Source of the DNA: Meghimatium bilineatum
Taxonomy: Eukaryota > Mollusca > Gastropoda > Stylommatophora > Philomycidae
NCBI GenBank assembly: GCA_034231615.1
Contig: CM067316.1
Coordinates: 62,581,353-62,645,352 of the forward strand
Length of the DNA: 64,000 nt
Direction of reading: 5' to 3'
Shown: positions 10,433 through 22,287 of the stretch, piece after piece
Position numbering within the stretch: position 1 is the stretch's first letter
How the letters are laid out: every line of letters starts with the position of its first letter
The notes under the pieces: model-generated
Database searches by the model: none
The model's input: only the letters and a program-made list of their open reading frames with translations
What the model was told of the DNA's origin: nothing
Translations under genes and position numbers: made by a program

Positions 10433-11345
10433 AACAGAAACATGGATACCTTTTTGAATGGAAACATTTTTGAGAAGACATCGTGTATAACAACTTTCAC
10501 CAGACATTACGATGAGATGCTATGTGTGGCAACAATGCAAATTGTATGTTGAGAGTTCTAGACAAGCGTGTCCTTGTTTTTCAAAGTTTGTATCAATCTG
10601 ATACCTATTTGCATGATGGAGAGAGTGGACGAAATGTGATAAAACTGGCTTTAAAATCGTTTACACATTTGGATCGGAAGATATGCACTCTTTAGCGACC
10701 TGAGGATTGTAACTTGCCTCTACAAGACATAATTGGAAGTGAATCTGTGTGAAATCCAGCAAAGACCTACTGCTCAGGACTGAATTCTCACACAGGGCCG
10801 TACATATGATCTATTAAAATATGGTGGAGGGTTTACCAAAGAAATGTTGTTTTTAAAAGGTCGTTTGCGTATTTTTGGGTGTCAGACCTTTTGGTTCTTG
10901 TATGGAATGCGTGCCTACCAATAGTTACAGCGCTCACATTTTTAAATAATTGTCCGATCGTAAGTTTTTAGTATTTTATGACGTCATAACCGAATGCAAT
11001 TGTAAATAGAAAATAGGAAGAACACAGTATTTTTACAGAGTTTAGGAGGGAGGTTGGTGGTACGGGTTAGAATTAGTTATAAAACTATGACTAATCTACC
11101 CCTCTCCCTACCCCACTCCTAAACTCTAGCAATACCCATTCTCATTAAATCGTGGCATAATTTCGCTAACATTCGCTATTTTTGTTATTTGTGGCGACAC
11201 GCTCTGCAAGTGATGTAAAATATTTTTGAGCATAGGAAACTGATTGCAGAAGAAGAAGGATATAATAACAATAAGGACTATATTTATTTTTCAAGAGAAA
11301 AATGGACCCTGTACTCATCATGACGATTGTTCTGGCTTAGAGACA
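10433..11345. other. Spacer with a foldback hairpin
   Basis: No gene seen. CAGGGCCGTACATATGAT at 10,794 resembles the start of the TIR element at 23,228, but no matching right end was found. The hairpin at 11,022-11,142 is listed separately. Confidence 0.4.
11022..11142. repeat. Imperfect palindrome, arms of about 40-50 bp
   Basis: GAGTTTAGGAG at 11,038 pairs perfectly with CTCCTAAACTC ending at 11,126. Pairing continues with mismatches inward to a short AT loop (about 11,083) and outward through GTATT. Could be a foldback element or the remains of one. Confidence 0.6.
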
Positions 11346-11351
11346 TGGGTT

Positions 11352-12002
11352 TGAGCACCCCAACATCTCTTATCTACAGGGTTTGAACATCCCAACATCT
11401 CTTATCTACAGGGTTTGAACACCCCAACATCTCTTATCTACAGGGTGTGAACACTCCAACATCTCTTATCTACAGGGTTTGAGTAAGCACAACATCTATT
11501 ATCTACAGGGTTTGAATATCCCAACATCTCTTATCTACAGGGTTTGAACACTCCAACATCTCTTATCTACAGGGTTTGAACACTCCAACATCTCTTATCT
11601 ACAGGGTTTGAGTAAGCACAACATCTATTATCTACAGGGTTTTAACACCCCAACATCTATTATCTACAGGGTTTTAACACCCCAACATCTATTATCTACA
11701 GGGTTTTAACACCCCAACATCTCTTATTTACAGGGTTTGAACATCCCAACATCTCTTATCTACAGAGTTTGAACATCCCAACATCTCTTACCTACAGGGT
11801 TTGAATACGCCCAACATCTCTTCTCTACAGGGTTTGAACATCCCAACATCTCTTATCTACAGGGTTTGAGTATGCCCAACATATCGTCTCTGCAGGGTTT
11901 GAGTACGCCCAACATATCGTATCTTCAGGGTTTGAGTACGCCAACATATCGTATCTGCAGGGTTTGAGTACGCCCAATATATCGTATCTGCAGGGTTTGA
12001 AT
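11352..12002. repeat. 34-bp minisatellite
   Basis: About 19 copies built on ATCTCTTATCTACAGGGTTT plus GAACACCCCAAC. Older copies lie at the right edge, with CGTATCTGCAG variants. The text TTGAACACCCC also occurs in the 31-bp array at 23.4 kb and near 29,060, so related sequence is dispersed. Confidence 0.9.
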
Positions 12003-12394
12003 AACTTTATGAGACAATGCTTTGTCTAATACTAGTCATGTCCATCTATCCAGGGTGTGGAGAAGAGTGTTCTCTATTGAATCATAAATTCCCGAATGTG
12101 TGTTCATTTCAGTGCTGTAGACCCTACCTTATATAGTATTTTATAGTCAAATAAATTCTGCTTTATTGACGAGGCCCATATTTCAGTGCAGTCAGCTTGC
12201 CGCTAGCATAATGCATTGCCTTTTGCTACTTGGAGTTTTCCCTTCACATTGAGTGACATTTTTGTATATTCTTACTATCTATTCCCATCAAAATTTTGTT
12301 TAACATTTTCACTGTCACAAAGGTTTTTTTCAATATTTCCACTGTCACAAATATTTGTTTAACCATATTTTATCATAAATATCAACACACAGAA
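12003..12394. other. No gene seen
   Basis: AT-rich spacer between two arrays. Nothing recognisable. Confidence 0.5.
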
Positions 12395-12842
12395 AGAACA
12401 CGATCAATAAACATAAATAACAAGATCAGTATACAGAAATAGCAAGATCAGTAAACAGAAATAACAAGATCAGTAAACAGAAATAACAAGATCAGTAAAC
12501 AGAAATAACAATATTCAGTAAACAGAAATAGCAAGATCAGTAAACAGAAATAACAAGATCAGTAAACAGAAATAACAAGATCAGTAAACAGAAATAACAC
12601 GATTAGTAAACATAAATAACAAGATCAGTAAACATAAATAACGAGATCAGTAAACAGAAATAACAAGATCAGTAAACAGAAATAACAAGATCAGTAAACA
12701 GAAATAACAAGATCAGTAAACATAAATAACAAGATCAGTAAACAAATAACAAGCTCAGTAAACAAATAACAAGTTCAGTAAATATAAATAACAAGATCAG
12801 TAAACATAAATAACAATATTCAATAAACAGAAATAACAAGAT
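12395..12842. repeat. 22-bp minisatellite
   Basis: About 20 copies of a 22-bp unit around GATCAGTAAACAGAAATAAC. Variants include CATAAAT for CAGAAAT, shortened units near 12,740-12,775, and ATATTC insertions. Confidence 0.9.
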
Positions 12843-12849
12843 CGGATAA

Positions 12850-13952
12850 GCATGAGACATTTCATGAATCAATCATGTGCGACTCTTTACAAACACTGTT
12901 CTTGCTGCCATCAAACTTCAATGAATAATATAATATAGAAGCATCGATTACTTATTATGAAATAACAATAATAATACAGTAAACGGGATTTTAGGGATGA
13001 AGTGTGGTCGAAGTCGGAAAACGTGTTTGCTCAAGTTACGAGGTGAGTAGGTGCCATCTGAGAGAACCGGCTTCTAATCCCGTTTGATGTATTATAATTT
13101 TTCAAACTCAAGTGATACATGTACCTCTTACAACTTTTCACACAGTGCGTTTTAATTGCAGCTTAACTTGAAGTCTGTGGAGAATAGTTAATGAATCTGC
13201 CGCATTTTTAAAATCTAACGTAAAATTACATTTTAAATTTTTTGTTTTTGTTTTTTTTGTTTTTGTTTTTTTTTGTTGCAAAATTGTCCATATTTTTCCT
13301 TCCTTGCTCAACTTAAACATATACTTCTGAATTACTAAATTTTAAAAATATATAAGCTAACTACACTTAGAATAAAATGTTTTTCCAAATTACTGATGTT
13401 AAATGATTCCTCTGTGATTGTCTGTAGAAGTGTCTCTATCGTATTAAAATCACATTTTACGTATTGATAAATTTACATCTGAAATTTATAATGGAATTTA
13501 TATGAAAGTAATTGGGCAACCACCACTATGCTCTAATTCCGTTATATTTTGTTACGAAGTGTTAGATGTACTGATTTAGAATGAGCACTATGTTAAATTA
13601 TTTTTTAACAACATTCTCTATTTAAACCACTTTTTTACACGGAGAAAAACAAAACAAAATATGTACTGAACGGAAATGGTGAAATAATTGCCGTAAAAGT
13701 ACTGAACTCTTTCCAGAGATGTTGAATATTTTTTTTCTATAACATAACAATGCAATATTCTATGCCATATATGTTTTTAAGAAGAGCAATGCTTTAATTA
13801 AAGGCTTAGATATTGCAAGGATGCATGCAATTATTTACTGAAATATATCAAATAATGTTTCGAGAAAATAACCTGATTAATTCATTAATTTCTATAACAT
13901 ACGTTGTTTTATTAAAATGTCGGAAAATACGTTAAAAGTGTTATTTTTTTCT

Positions 13953-13995
<43 letters not shown>

Positions 13996-14635
13996 ACATA
14001 TAACCTATAGACTATTCTGTTAAATAATATGATCTTTAAAATTAGATCTACTTACGAGTCTCCACAGCTGTAAATTATAAACTAAATCAATATAATTGTG
14101 AAAGTGAACAAAACGAGCATCTACGTTTTAAGAAACAATTAATTATGTTAACTGACAACGTATTTGATTGAAATCTGCTTTCTATTTTATCTCTGAGAAA
14201 TATCGCATTTTGTGTTTATTTATTGCATGTACTTCATTACTTCGTGGAGTAGTGTCTATCCAGATTTGATATCTTAAAACTGTCTCTATGTCACAGAGGA
14301 CTTCAACACTTCCCACAACGATAAGCTTGTTCAAATTCAAGTGACACATGAAAATTGCAACAAAACATGCACTGTTTTATCTGTAATCATACATTTTTCA
14401 TATCCGTCTGTTTGTACCTAAATCAGTGGGACAGAATATATTGCAGACTACTTCAATAATTAGGTCATGAAAATCACACGGGAAATGTTCCATTTGTTTC
14501 GTTCTCTTGCGTCACATTTTTAAAAAAAGACATGGTATGTTGTAAATCAAAAAGAAATTAATAAAACATAGAAGCAAAAAAGCACCGAAAAGAAATTAAT
14601 TAACATAGAAGCAAAAAAGCACAGAAATTGACATT
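12850..14635. other. Quiet AT-rich stretch with CT microsatellite and a weak tRNA-like patch
   Basis: No coding frame supported over 1.8 kb. A (CT)n tract sits at 13,957-13,994. At about 12,998-13,076 (+), TGGTCGAAGTCGG and CGGCTTCTAATCCC loosely resemble tRNA internal promoter boxes of a long-arm tRNA. No acceptor stem can be drawn, so I do not call a tRNA. Confidence 0.45.
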
Positions 14636-14639
14636 TTCT

Positions 14640-15980
14640 TAAATAATAAGAAGTCAAAGGTGATGGTTGTTTGTAAGAAACAAAATCCCTCAGCGTGCAA
14701 GATCAAAGTGAATGTTCCAATACTCAAAGATGTCCACTAATTCACGTATTTGGGAACAATACTGACATCGGATGAAAGTTCAACTGAGATAAACAGAATA
14801 GAGCAGGCAATGCAGTTTTCATAAACATGAAGAATAGGCCTATACTGTGTAATGTATGATATATCCCTGTCTTTAGAGGTAAGGAAGAGAGTTCTTCAAA
14901 TCTACATAACACTGATTCTAACAGTCTTGGACAATAAATAAATAGGATAGCGGAAAATTAGTCAACAGAGATATTCTTCAATAGAAGAATGCGCTGAGAG
15001 TACCATGGACAACAGAGATGTGCTTCAATAGAATAATGCTGAAAGTACCATGGCCAGATATGAAAAACTAACGAAGAGGTGCTGAAAGTACCATGGCCAG
15101 ATAGAAAAACTAACGAAGAGGTGCTGAAAGTACCATGGCCAGATAGAAAAACTAACGAAGAGGTGCTGAAAGTAGCATGGCCAGATAGAAAAACTAACGA
15201 AGAGGTGCTGAAAGTACCATGGCCAGATAGAAAAACTAACGAAGGGGTGCTGAAAGTACCATGGCCAGATAGAAAAACTAACGAAGATGTGCTGAAAGTA
15301 CCATGGCCAGATAGAAAAACTAACGAAGAGGTGCTGAAAGTACCATGGCCAGATAAAAAAACTAACGAAGAGGTGCTGAAAGTACCATGGCCAGATAGAA
15401 AAACTAACGAAGAGGTGCTGAAAGTACCATGGCCAGATAGAAAAACTAACGAAGAGGTGCTGAAAGTACCATGGCCAGATAAAAAAACTAACGAAGAGGT
15501 GCTGAAAGTACCATGGCCAGATAGAAAAACTAACGAAGAGGTGCTGAAAGTACCATGGCCAGATAGAAAAACTAACGAAGAGGTGCTGAAAGTACCATGG
15601 CCAGATAGAAAAACTAACGAAGAGGTGCTGAAAGTACCATGGCCAGATAGAAAAACTAACGAAGAGGTGCTGAAAGTATTAAATGTGAGACTGGAGTTAC
15701 TTAATAATACCAGAAGCAAGACCATATTTGTTGCGTGTGTATGTTACGAGACATGAGGGCATGGCAAACATAGTTACAACATGAAATATACATAAAGTCA
15801 AAAGATATCGGGGACGACAGGGAGAGACAATATTGGATAAGCTGACATCGTGGCATGGCAAAGAGTAAATCAAAAACTTTCCTGATAAAAAATATTGGGA
15901 ACAGAGTTGCGAAGATTCATGATCGTCTATGCCAGTTTTTACGGCACCTGATGCTGATTATTTTTACATATTTCCGCCAT
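14640..15980 (+). pseudogene. RT-F LINE C-terminal relic carrying a 42-bp array
   Basis: Reading with several breaks: KSKVMVVCKKQNPSACKIKV, YLGTILTSDESSTEI, and SLEVRKRVLQIYI. A duplicated FNRRM..RVPWTT-like block follows, then the array of RKTNEEVLKVPW units. After it come NVRLELLNNTRSK, a RYRGRQGETILDKLTSWHGK segment and a degenerate C-terminus ending near 15,965 (FYGT-stop). Order and spacing match the RT-F copies at 1 kb and 51 kb. No RT catalytic motif remains. Confidence 0.8.
15050..15680. repeat. 42-bp, codon-phased minisatellite in RT-F
   Basis: About 15 copies of a 42-bp unit, exactly 14 codons (VPWPDRKTNEEVLK) on the plus strand. Because the period is divisible by three and free of stops, the array is open on both strands (225 and 255 codons). 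Substitutions are few, for example AAA for AGA in the RK position, suggesting recent expansion. Confidence 0.92.
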
Positions 15981-16029
15981 GACCTTACATCAGTAAACAG
16001 TCCTGAAGTCTAGGCAATCCCATCTTACT

Positions 16030-16798
16030 CATCATCATCAAGTGCCTTCTCCACAACGAAGGTTAGCTGCAACAGACCTCCAACATCCCCTGTCGCTTGT
16101 TTTGGTGGTGCACTCTGCTAGACCGTAACCTGTCCATCTTGTGATGTTACTCTCCCACTTGTATCTCTGGCTATCTCTTGCGTGCTTCCCTTTGACTTTA
16201 CCCTCAAGTAAGGTCTTCAATAAAGTGTCATGTCTTTTAATGTGTCCAAAATATTTTATTTGCCTGATATTTATTTCTTTTAATAATTATTTCTTCATAT
16301 TAAGTGTTTTTAGAACCTCTTTGTTTGTTTTCTTCTCTTTCCATGATGTTCTCCCTATTCTTCTAAATATCCACACCTCAAAGGCATCAATTCTGTCTTC
16401 TAATTGTTTATTTGGTGTCCATGTTTCTGAGCCATACATTAATATAGAATAGATGTAGCATTTTAAAATTCTCATTTTTAACTTGTTTGTAATTTGTTTA
16501 GATATTAATAATTTCCTCATGTCATTGAAGGTACTTTTAGCCATTCCTATTCTCTTTTTAACTTCTGTTTCACATCTGCCATCATTTGTGACTATGTGTC
16601 CAAGATATTGATAATGTTTTACTTGTAGTTTCCCTCCATGTATGTTTTGTTTACCTCTTGTTCTTCTGTGTCTTTGCTGATTATCATGGTATTTATTTAT
16701 TTTTTTTTAAAATTTATATCCAGTCCATATTCATTACTTGATTTATTGACTTGATCTATTAGTCTTTGTAGTTCATGTTTACTTTCCTCTAAATAATA
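16030..16798 (-). pseudogene. RT-A LINE C-terminal half with 3' end
   Basis: Minus-strand reading: ELQRLIDQVNKSSNEYGLDI, a VKHYQYLGHIVTNDGRCETE block, then the long open part KLLISKQITNKLKMRILKC, SILMYGSETWTPNKQLEDRI, FRRIGRTSWKEKKTNKEVL. After a shift come FGHIKRH and KRPRD-like blocks, then SNITRWTGYGLAECTTK and NLRCGEGT followed by GATGATGATGAG. That is the post-catalytic half of a LINE RT with its C-terminus and 3' terminus. Copies of the same end lie at 34.6 and 52.97 kb. Confidence 0.88.
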
Positions 16799-17420
16799 AT
16801 AAGACCCTTCTTAACCCGTCGTGATCGTAGGGATGCCATACTGGATACATCAGCACAAATAGCTTTCCAAACATTTCTATCCTCACCCATTCGGAGAAGT
16901 GCAGCAAAATCACGCTCACAAAATGTCGTGATGTTATCAATCTTGGATTTTCTCTGATTGTCTCTTCTCCTTCCACCCTCCACTGTTCCTTGGAAATAAT
17001 TTTCGAAACCGAGTCGTGTCTCATCACATTTCTAAACCAAACAAGTTTACGCTATTTCACCACTGCCAAATCTTGTTCGTGATAACTCGGAAATTTGTTT
17101 ATTTTCTGCCGAGATAATATATTTGTCTTGTGTTCTATATAACTAATGCTTAACAAACTTCTGTAGCACTTGTATTCTTCTTCTTCAGCGTTTATTCTCA
17201 AACTCCCACTGGATCTCTCTTGTAGCAGGACAATGTTCCTACTAGATATCCAGCAGGATGTAGTCCAGAGAATTGAAATGCATTGTTTAACAGTTGTATT
17301 TGTGCCAATGGCCGACACATCCTCTTTGGCGGGCACTTGTATTCAAAAGCCTGAATCCTTTTTCCATGTCTGCATTGAGTGTCCAGCTTTCACATCCGTA
17401 TAAAATTATACTTAGCACTA
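16799..17420 (-). pseudogene. RT-B LINE relic split by a SINE
   Basis: Minus-strand reading: ILYGCESWTLNADMEK, AFEYKC, [SINE 17,178-17,332], YRSLLSISYIEHKTN, KINKFPSYHEQDLAVVK, RKLVWF..VMRHDSVSKI, EGGRRRDNQRKSKIDNI, FAALLRMGEDRNVWKAICAD. It ends near 16,800, abutting the RT-A relic. Removing the SINE and one copy of its target duplication restores the AFEYKCYRSLL reading, so the RT-B sequence was there first. Confidence 0.85.
17178..17332 (-). mobile_element. SINE-like element, short form, TSD of 11-12 bp
   Basis: A 155-bp minus-strand copy bracketed by GCACTTGTATTC at 17,166-17,177 and 17,333-17,344. It starts at GCCAAAGA, carries TGGACTACATCCTGCTGG and CCTGCTACAAGAGAGATCC, and ends in TTTGAGAATAAACGCTGAAG with a GAAGAA tail. 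Its start matches an internal point of the long form (about 6,213 in that copy), yet it is shared by two other short copies. Confidence 0.85.
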
Positions 17421-18018
17421 GCGATACGGATAGAGTGATCTTTACCAATATAATATTTCCATGGGCAGAATTTGACTCGGTGGTGCCCAACTCCCCTCTC
17501 AAACCTGGCTTTTTGGCAGGCAGAAAAACAACAATGGGAGAATGTCATCAACTGAACAATACAAGTGAGTTGTGGTGAAATATGATCGTCGTTTTTTGAT
17601 GCCAGGCTGCATGACACTTGATTTAATAAACAACGTGAGTTCTGACATTGATACACCGTGTAATAAGAATATATTTAATGCTACATCAGTTGTTGGGGCT
17701 ATGACTTAACGGTTTCATGTAATGGTATATTCATACCTACAGCTGCATTGTTTTGTTTTTCAAGATTGCAAAGTTATGGATGATGCTGACGGATCAGTAG
17801 TTGAGCTCTTAACATGGGAATGACTAATGTGTGATCAGCATTATTAAGTAATACTGGTATAAATTATGTATATTCATAGCTCAGTGGTTCTTAGCCTATT
17901 TTGGTCCGTGGCCTCCTTTTTTAACATTTTTTTCCAGATGTCTAAAAAATGCCTCTTAAAATATGGTTCATTTAAACTTGTTTGTAATTTGTTTAGATAT
18001 TAATTAAATATTTATTTA

Positions 18019-18051
<33 letters not shown>

Positions 18052-18534
18052 TATGTATTTATTTATTAGATATTTATTATTTAGTATAGATATTAATTAG
18101 ACCCGATGTCTATAAAAAGATAATTGACTTTACAAGTCAAAATGATTCTGTTACACTTTAACGCTAAAATTATTGTTGTTTATCATTGAAGTGGCATCGG
18201 GGGTCTTGGACTTATAGTTCATGGTTCAAAGAATAGGATCACTGTCATTTTTCCAGACATGTCGTAGGATGCGACTACGAGAAGTTGGAGGTTAGGATGA
18301 CAACCTGTCAACTCTAAAAAAAAAAGTCATCCTTGTCACTGCATGTCTTGTTATGTTTTCTAAATTATTTTCTTCTTTCATATAATCCCCCATGGGTGTC
18401 GAAGAGTTGCAGGTCTACGGACATTGACCCTTTATTTTCTTGTGGCAGACTTCTAGGTGGAAGGGAATGCTAGATGTGCCATCAATGGAGATGGGGGTCA
18501 ACAGACGTGACGGAAGAATGATGAACTAGTTAAT
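17421..18534. other. Spacer with small element scraps
   Basis: At 17,882 CAGTGGTTCTTAGCC followed by GGTCCGTGGCCTCC is a hAT-like terminal repeat with no partner found. At 17,970-18,003 a 30-bp exact match to RT-A (minus, the ISKQITNK segment also at 16,480-16,512) runs into an ATT/ATTT microsatellite to about 18,090. At 18,215-18,330 (+) CATGTCGTAGGATGCGACTA is the head of a partial long-form SINE. Confidence 0.5.
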
Positions 18535-18542
18535 ACTAGACA

Positions 18543-18709
18543 CAGGGCCGGCCCTAACAATTGAGGGGCCCAATGCGAAACGGATTGCGTGGGGCCCAGT
18601 CTGGGTAGGGAAGAGGATAATAAAATAAATTCTAATATGAATTTATGGGCCTACGAAGTGCGGGGCCCACTGCGGCCGCATAGGTTGCAATTGCCTAAGA
18701 CCGGCCCTG
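18543..18709. mobile_element. hAT-type MITE with perfect 8-bp TSD
   Basis: A 167-bp element with ends CAGGGCCGGCC and GACCGGCCCTG (inverted, one mismatch), flanked by ACTAGACA at 18,535-18,542 and 18,710-18,717. CAGGG...CCCTG ends with 8-bp duplications are diagnostic of hAT transposition. The interior is GC-richer (GGGGCCCA, GCGGGGCCCACTGCGGCCGC) and codes nothing, so it must have been mobilised in trans. Confidence 0.92.
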
Positions 18710-18797
18710 ACTAGACATATATGCTAGACTCCCGGCAGAACGTCATGATATCCTGGAGTGCTGCCTCACTAGAGCGCCTCCATTTTGGGATTAAAGA

Positions 18798-19337
18798 TGT
18801 ATCCACTAAACATGCATCCACTAAACATACATCCACTAAACATATATCCACTAAACATACATCCACTAAACATATATCCACTAAACATACATCTACTAAA
18901 CATATATCCACTAAACATACATCCACTAAACATATATCCACTAAACATACATCTACTAAACATATATCCACTAAACATACATCCACTAAACATGCATCCA
19001 CTAAACATGCATCCACTAAACATACATCCACTAAAAATACATCCACTAAACATGCATCCACTAAACATACATCTACTAAACATGAATCCACTAAACATGA
19101 ATCCACTAAACATACATCCACTAAACATTAATCCACTAAACATACGTCCACTAAACATACATCCACTAAACATACATCCACTAAATATGAATCCACTAAA
19201 CATACGTCCACTAAACATACATCCACTAAACATACATCCACTAAATATGAATCCACTAAACATACATCCACTAAACATACATCCACTAAATATGAATCCA
19301 CTAAACATACATTCACTAAACATAGATCCACTAAACT
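18798..19337. repeat. 15-bp minisatellite
   Basis: About 36 copies of TCCACTAAACATACA-type units. The fifteen-base period keeps all frames open on both strands, which makes four artefactual long ORFs. Variants (CATATA, CATGCA, CATGAA, TATGAA) alternate in higher-order blocks, for example a 30-bp rhythm at 18,835-18,980 and a 60-bp rhythm at 19,140-19,290. Confidence 0.95.
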
Positions 19338-19404
19338 CCCCTCCCTAACATACCCAAGGCGTGGACACAGTAAACCGTATACAAATTCGGGTGTCACACC
19401 GGTC

Positions 19405-19585
19405 GCTTAGCTCTTGAGGACATATGTTTTGCTTAGCTCTTGAGGACCTATTTTGTGCTTAGCTCTTGAGGACCTATTTTGTGCTTAGCTCTTGAGGACC
19501 TATTTTGTGCTTAGCTCTTGAGGACCTATGTTTTACTTAGCTCTTGAGGACATATGTTTTGCTTAGCTCTTGAGGTCTATGTTTT
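19405..19585. repeat. 26-bp minisatellite
   Basis: Seven copies of a 26-bp unit containing GCTTAGCTCTTGAGGACCTA. The first and last copies have diverged (ACATATG). Confidence 0.9.
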
Positions 19586-20739
19586 GGCCAGAACGACTAT
19601 GAGGTGTCACGAGCTTCTTATTGAAGGCTAAATGGATTGATTACTTCGCCATTATTACAATTTCAAGTACTCACCTTCCTGTGACCCTCCAATATAAAAT
19701 TTAAAAAATGTACGCATCGCCCTTCCCCCTTTAAAGGTCTCCTTGACCCCTTTTGAAGCCATATGACCCATATTCATAAGCACGTCCATAGCACAAGATT
19801 ACAATATGTACAATTTTTACACATGGAGAGATAGTGACAGCTGCAATGTACATATGACAAACGGTGGATTGTTTTCTTTGTTCAATATTAGTAATAGAAT
19901 ATGGTGTGTCATGGATGGCACAGGCGGAAATAATTATCGCACAGGCGGAAAGAATTAGCAAATGCTACCTATTTGTTTGTTTTATTGGTTTGTTTTATTT
20001 GTTTGTTTTATTTGTTTGTTTGTTCTGGTCATCGGCAATAGGGCCCCCATCGAGGCCAACTCCTTGCAGCGAAGTTGGGGCTTAGTCCAGCCAACAGAGG
20101 TTAGGTACTAAGATTGGTCGGACCGTCCCCTACATCGAGAAGGACACAGTTCTGCCCAAACAAATATAGATGCTGAAGTTGGATACCAGGCCTAGAGACG
20201 CACCAACAACCAGGGTATCAAGCAACACGACTCGATAACATGTCTTCACAACCACCAATAGAGCGCTTATATCCTTCGTGTGTTATTTTGGGGTGAGTGT
20301 TCTCAGATCTTTATTTCATAAGAGATGCCAGCTCGGTGGTGTTTTATGGCTTAGATGATTCCAACTCAGTGGTGTGTTATTATAAGAAGAAGTGGTGTGT
20401 TTTGATTTTAGACGAAGCCTTCTACTCAACGAGGATGATTGATGGTGCGAAATACTCCTTTTTGCTATGAGCAGGTAGCTCATGACAGCCTATAGCCTTT
20501 CTGACAAAAAACGCAGGTTCTTCTGTTTGAGTAACTGAGGCGACACCCGAACTCGTATAAGGTTTATCTCAAAGTATGGCTGTGCTCGGGGATTTATGGA
20601 TGCATGTTTAGTCATCGAAGATAGGCATCTGGATGGGTCAATATCCAGGGATCATCACGTCTTGCAAAGAGTGAAGAATAGGCCTATGTGTCTGGGCTAA
20701 CCAGTTCATCATTCGTCTGTCAGATTTTGTGACCCATCT
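19586..20739. other. Spacer with dispersed repeat Q (20,497-20,575)
   Basis: No gene seen. GAGTAACTGAGGCGACACCC then GAACTCGTATAAGGTTT at about 20,526-20,570 recurs at 26,400-26,445. A partial inverse match (ATTCGGGTGTCAC) lies at 19,385. A TTTGTTTGTTTTATT-type tract lies at 19,975-20,025. Confidence 0.45.
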
Positions 20740-22200
20740 GCAAAACAAAATGTGACGAACCAGAAGCGTCCTAAAATACATCTCATACATGGCCCATATC
20801 TCGAACTCGACAAATCTCTCATCATCATCAGGTGACATATTCTTTCAAAGAACGTAATCTTTCCAATGGATCTCTTAAATTGTCCGCGGTCTTGGGCAAG
20901 TCGCGCTTATTTTAGTGACATGCGCAGGCATTCTTGAGCGTCTTTTGCCCAGCGGCGTCTTAAGCGGCCTTTGCCCATGTTGCCTTCTATCATCCTCTCC
21001 AGTAACACTATCTCCATGCCGTTCTGTCTCTCAATGTGACCGAAATAACTTTTTCTTTGATACGGTGTTCAGAAGACAGTCTTCTTGGACATTAATTGTT
21101 CTTAACACCTGGTTTGTTTTCCTTGTTGTCGATGGTATTCTCAGAACTCTTCTGTAGCACTTTAATTCAAACGATGTTATTCTCTTGGCCACTGTTTTAT
21201 TTAGTGCCCATGCTTCGCTTCCATAAGTCGCCATAGTGCCCATGCTTCGCTTCCATAAGTCGCCACAGGAAACACACATGTTCGTATTACACACAACGTG
21301 GTTCTTCTGTTAGTACCCTGCCATAGTTTCTTTAGCTGTTGTAATTTTGACAGCGCCATTGCTGTTCTTCTCTTAATCTCATCTGCACAATCACCAGCAT
21401 TGTTTATATTAGTTCTTAAATAATCAAAATGTTTGACTTCTAATTTCAGTTCTCAATATTGATTTTGGATCTTGGTTTAGTTTTGTCAGTTGTCATTATT
21501 TTTTTGTTTTTCATATTCAAGAACACATTTTGCTGTTCGCTGAACTGTTGGGTTGACTTAATTATGTTCAGTAGGTCGTGTTTATTTGTTGTTAATAGCA
21601 CTGTGTCGTCTGCATATCTAATTTATGGTATCTGCAGCCCTCCAATATTTACGGGTCTGAAATCAGGCTTCATTGTTTCTTATCTCACGTTCTCATATTT
21701 TCCGCATAGAAGTTGAACAAGTATGGAGACAAGGTACAGCCTTGTCTTAATCCTTTCTGTACATTGAACCACTCCGATCTTCACCCTCCATTTTTACCAC
21801 TGCATCTTGATCTTTATACAGCTCTGCTATTAGTTGTGTAAAGTGTTTTGGGAAACCCATATCGTTCATTATTTCCCATAATTGATGGTGATTGACACAG
21901 TCGAATGCTTTGGTGTAGACTATGAAACATGCATGTAATTCGATGTTATACTCTCTACATTTCTCTATGATCATCCTCATGTTAAATATATGATCTCTCG
22001 TGCCTCTGCCAGTTCTGAAACCTGCTTGCACTTCATGTTAAATACATGATCTCTCGTGCCTCTGCCAGTTCTGAAACCTGCTTGCACTTCATGTTAAATA
22101 TATGATCTCTCGTGCCTCTGCCAGTTCTGAAACCTGCTTGCGCTTCGTGGATCTCATCCTCCATCTTGTTATTTTCATTATATAATGTGCAGTAGTATTT
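20740..22200 (-). pseudogene. RT-M LINE reverse transcriptase relic with intact YADD
   Basis: Minus-strand order: QAGFRTGRGTRDHIFNMR, the catalytic-A block FIVYTKAFDCVNHHQLWEIM (first aspartate replaced by V in FIVY), MGFPKHFTQLIAELYKD, GLRQGCTLSPYLFNFYAEN, and the catalytic box IRYADDTVLLTTN (about 21,600-21,625). The post-RT block is damaged. YGSEAWALNKTVAKRI, CYRRVLRIPSTTRKTN, a GKRSRMPAHVTKISA-like block and FERICHLMMM end at about 20,835 in TGATGATGATGA. Many frameshifts; no endonuclease domain. Confidence 0.85.
21974..22150. repeat. 56-bp triplication of RT-M coding sequence
   Basis: Three copies of a 56-bp unit containing TCTCGTGCCTCTGCCAGTTC. On the minus strand this encodes the GFRTGRGTRDHIFNM segment that precedes RT motif A. 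Confidence 0.9.
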
Positions 22201-22287
22201 TACTGGCTTGACTGATCTATAATTGTTCTATAATTTAAACATAATTACATACCCCCGCTTTTGGGAAATGGTATGTATACTGAACTT

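Noticed and set aside
12998-13085. tRNA gene on the plus strand
   Set aside because: Only loose A/B-box resemblance; no acceptor stem pairing and no anticodon arm that folds. Kept only as a remark.
14958-15756. 255- and 225-codon ORFs on opposite strands
   Set aside because: Both arise from the 42-bp, stop-free array; the unit is RT-F coding text, not an independent repetitive protein.
18711-19397. Four overlapping ORFs (STKHT.., NIHPL.., CLVDV.., MFSGC..)
   Set aside because: A 15-bp repeat without stops opens every frame; no promoter, start context or unique domain.
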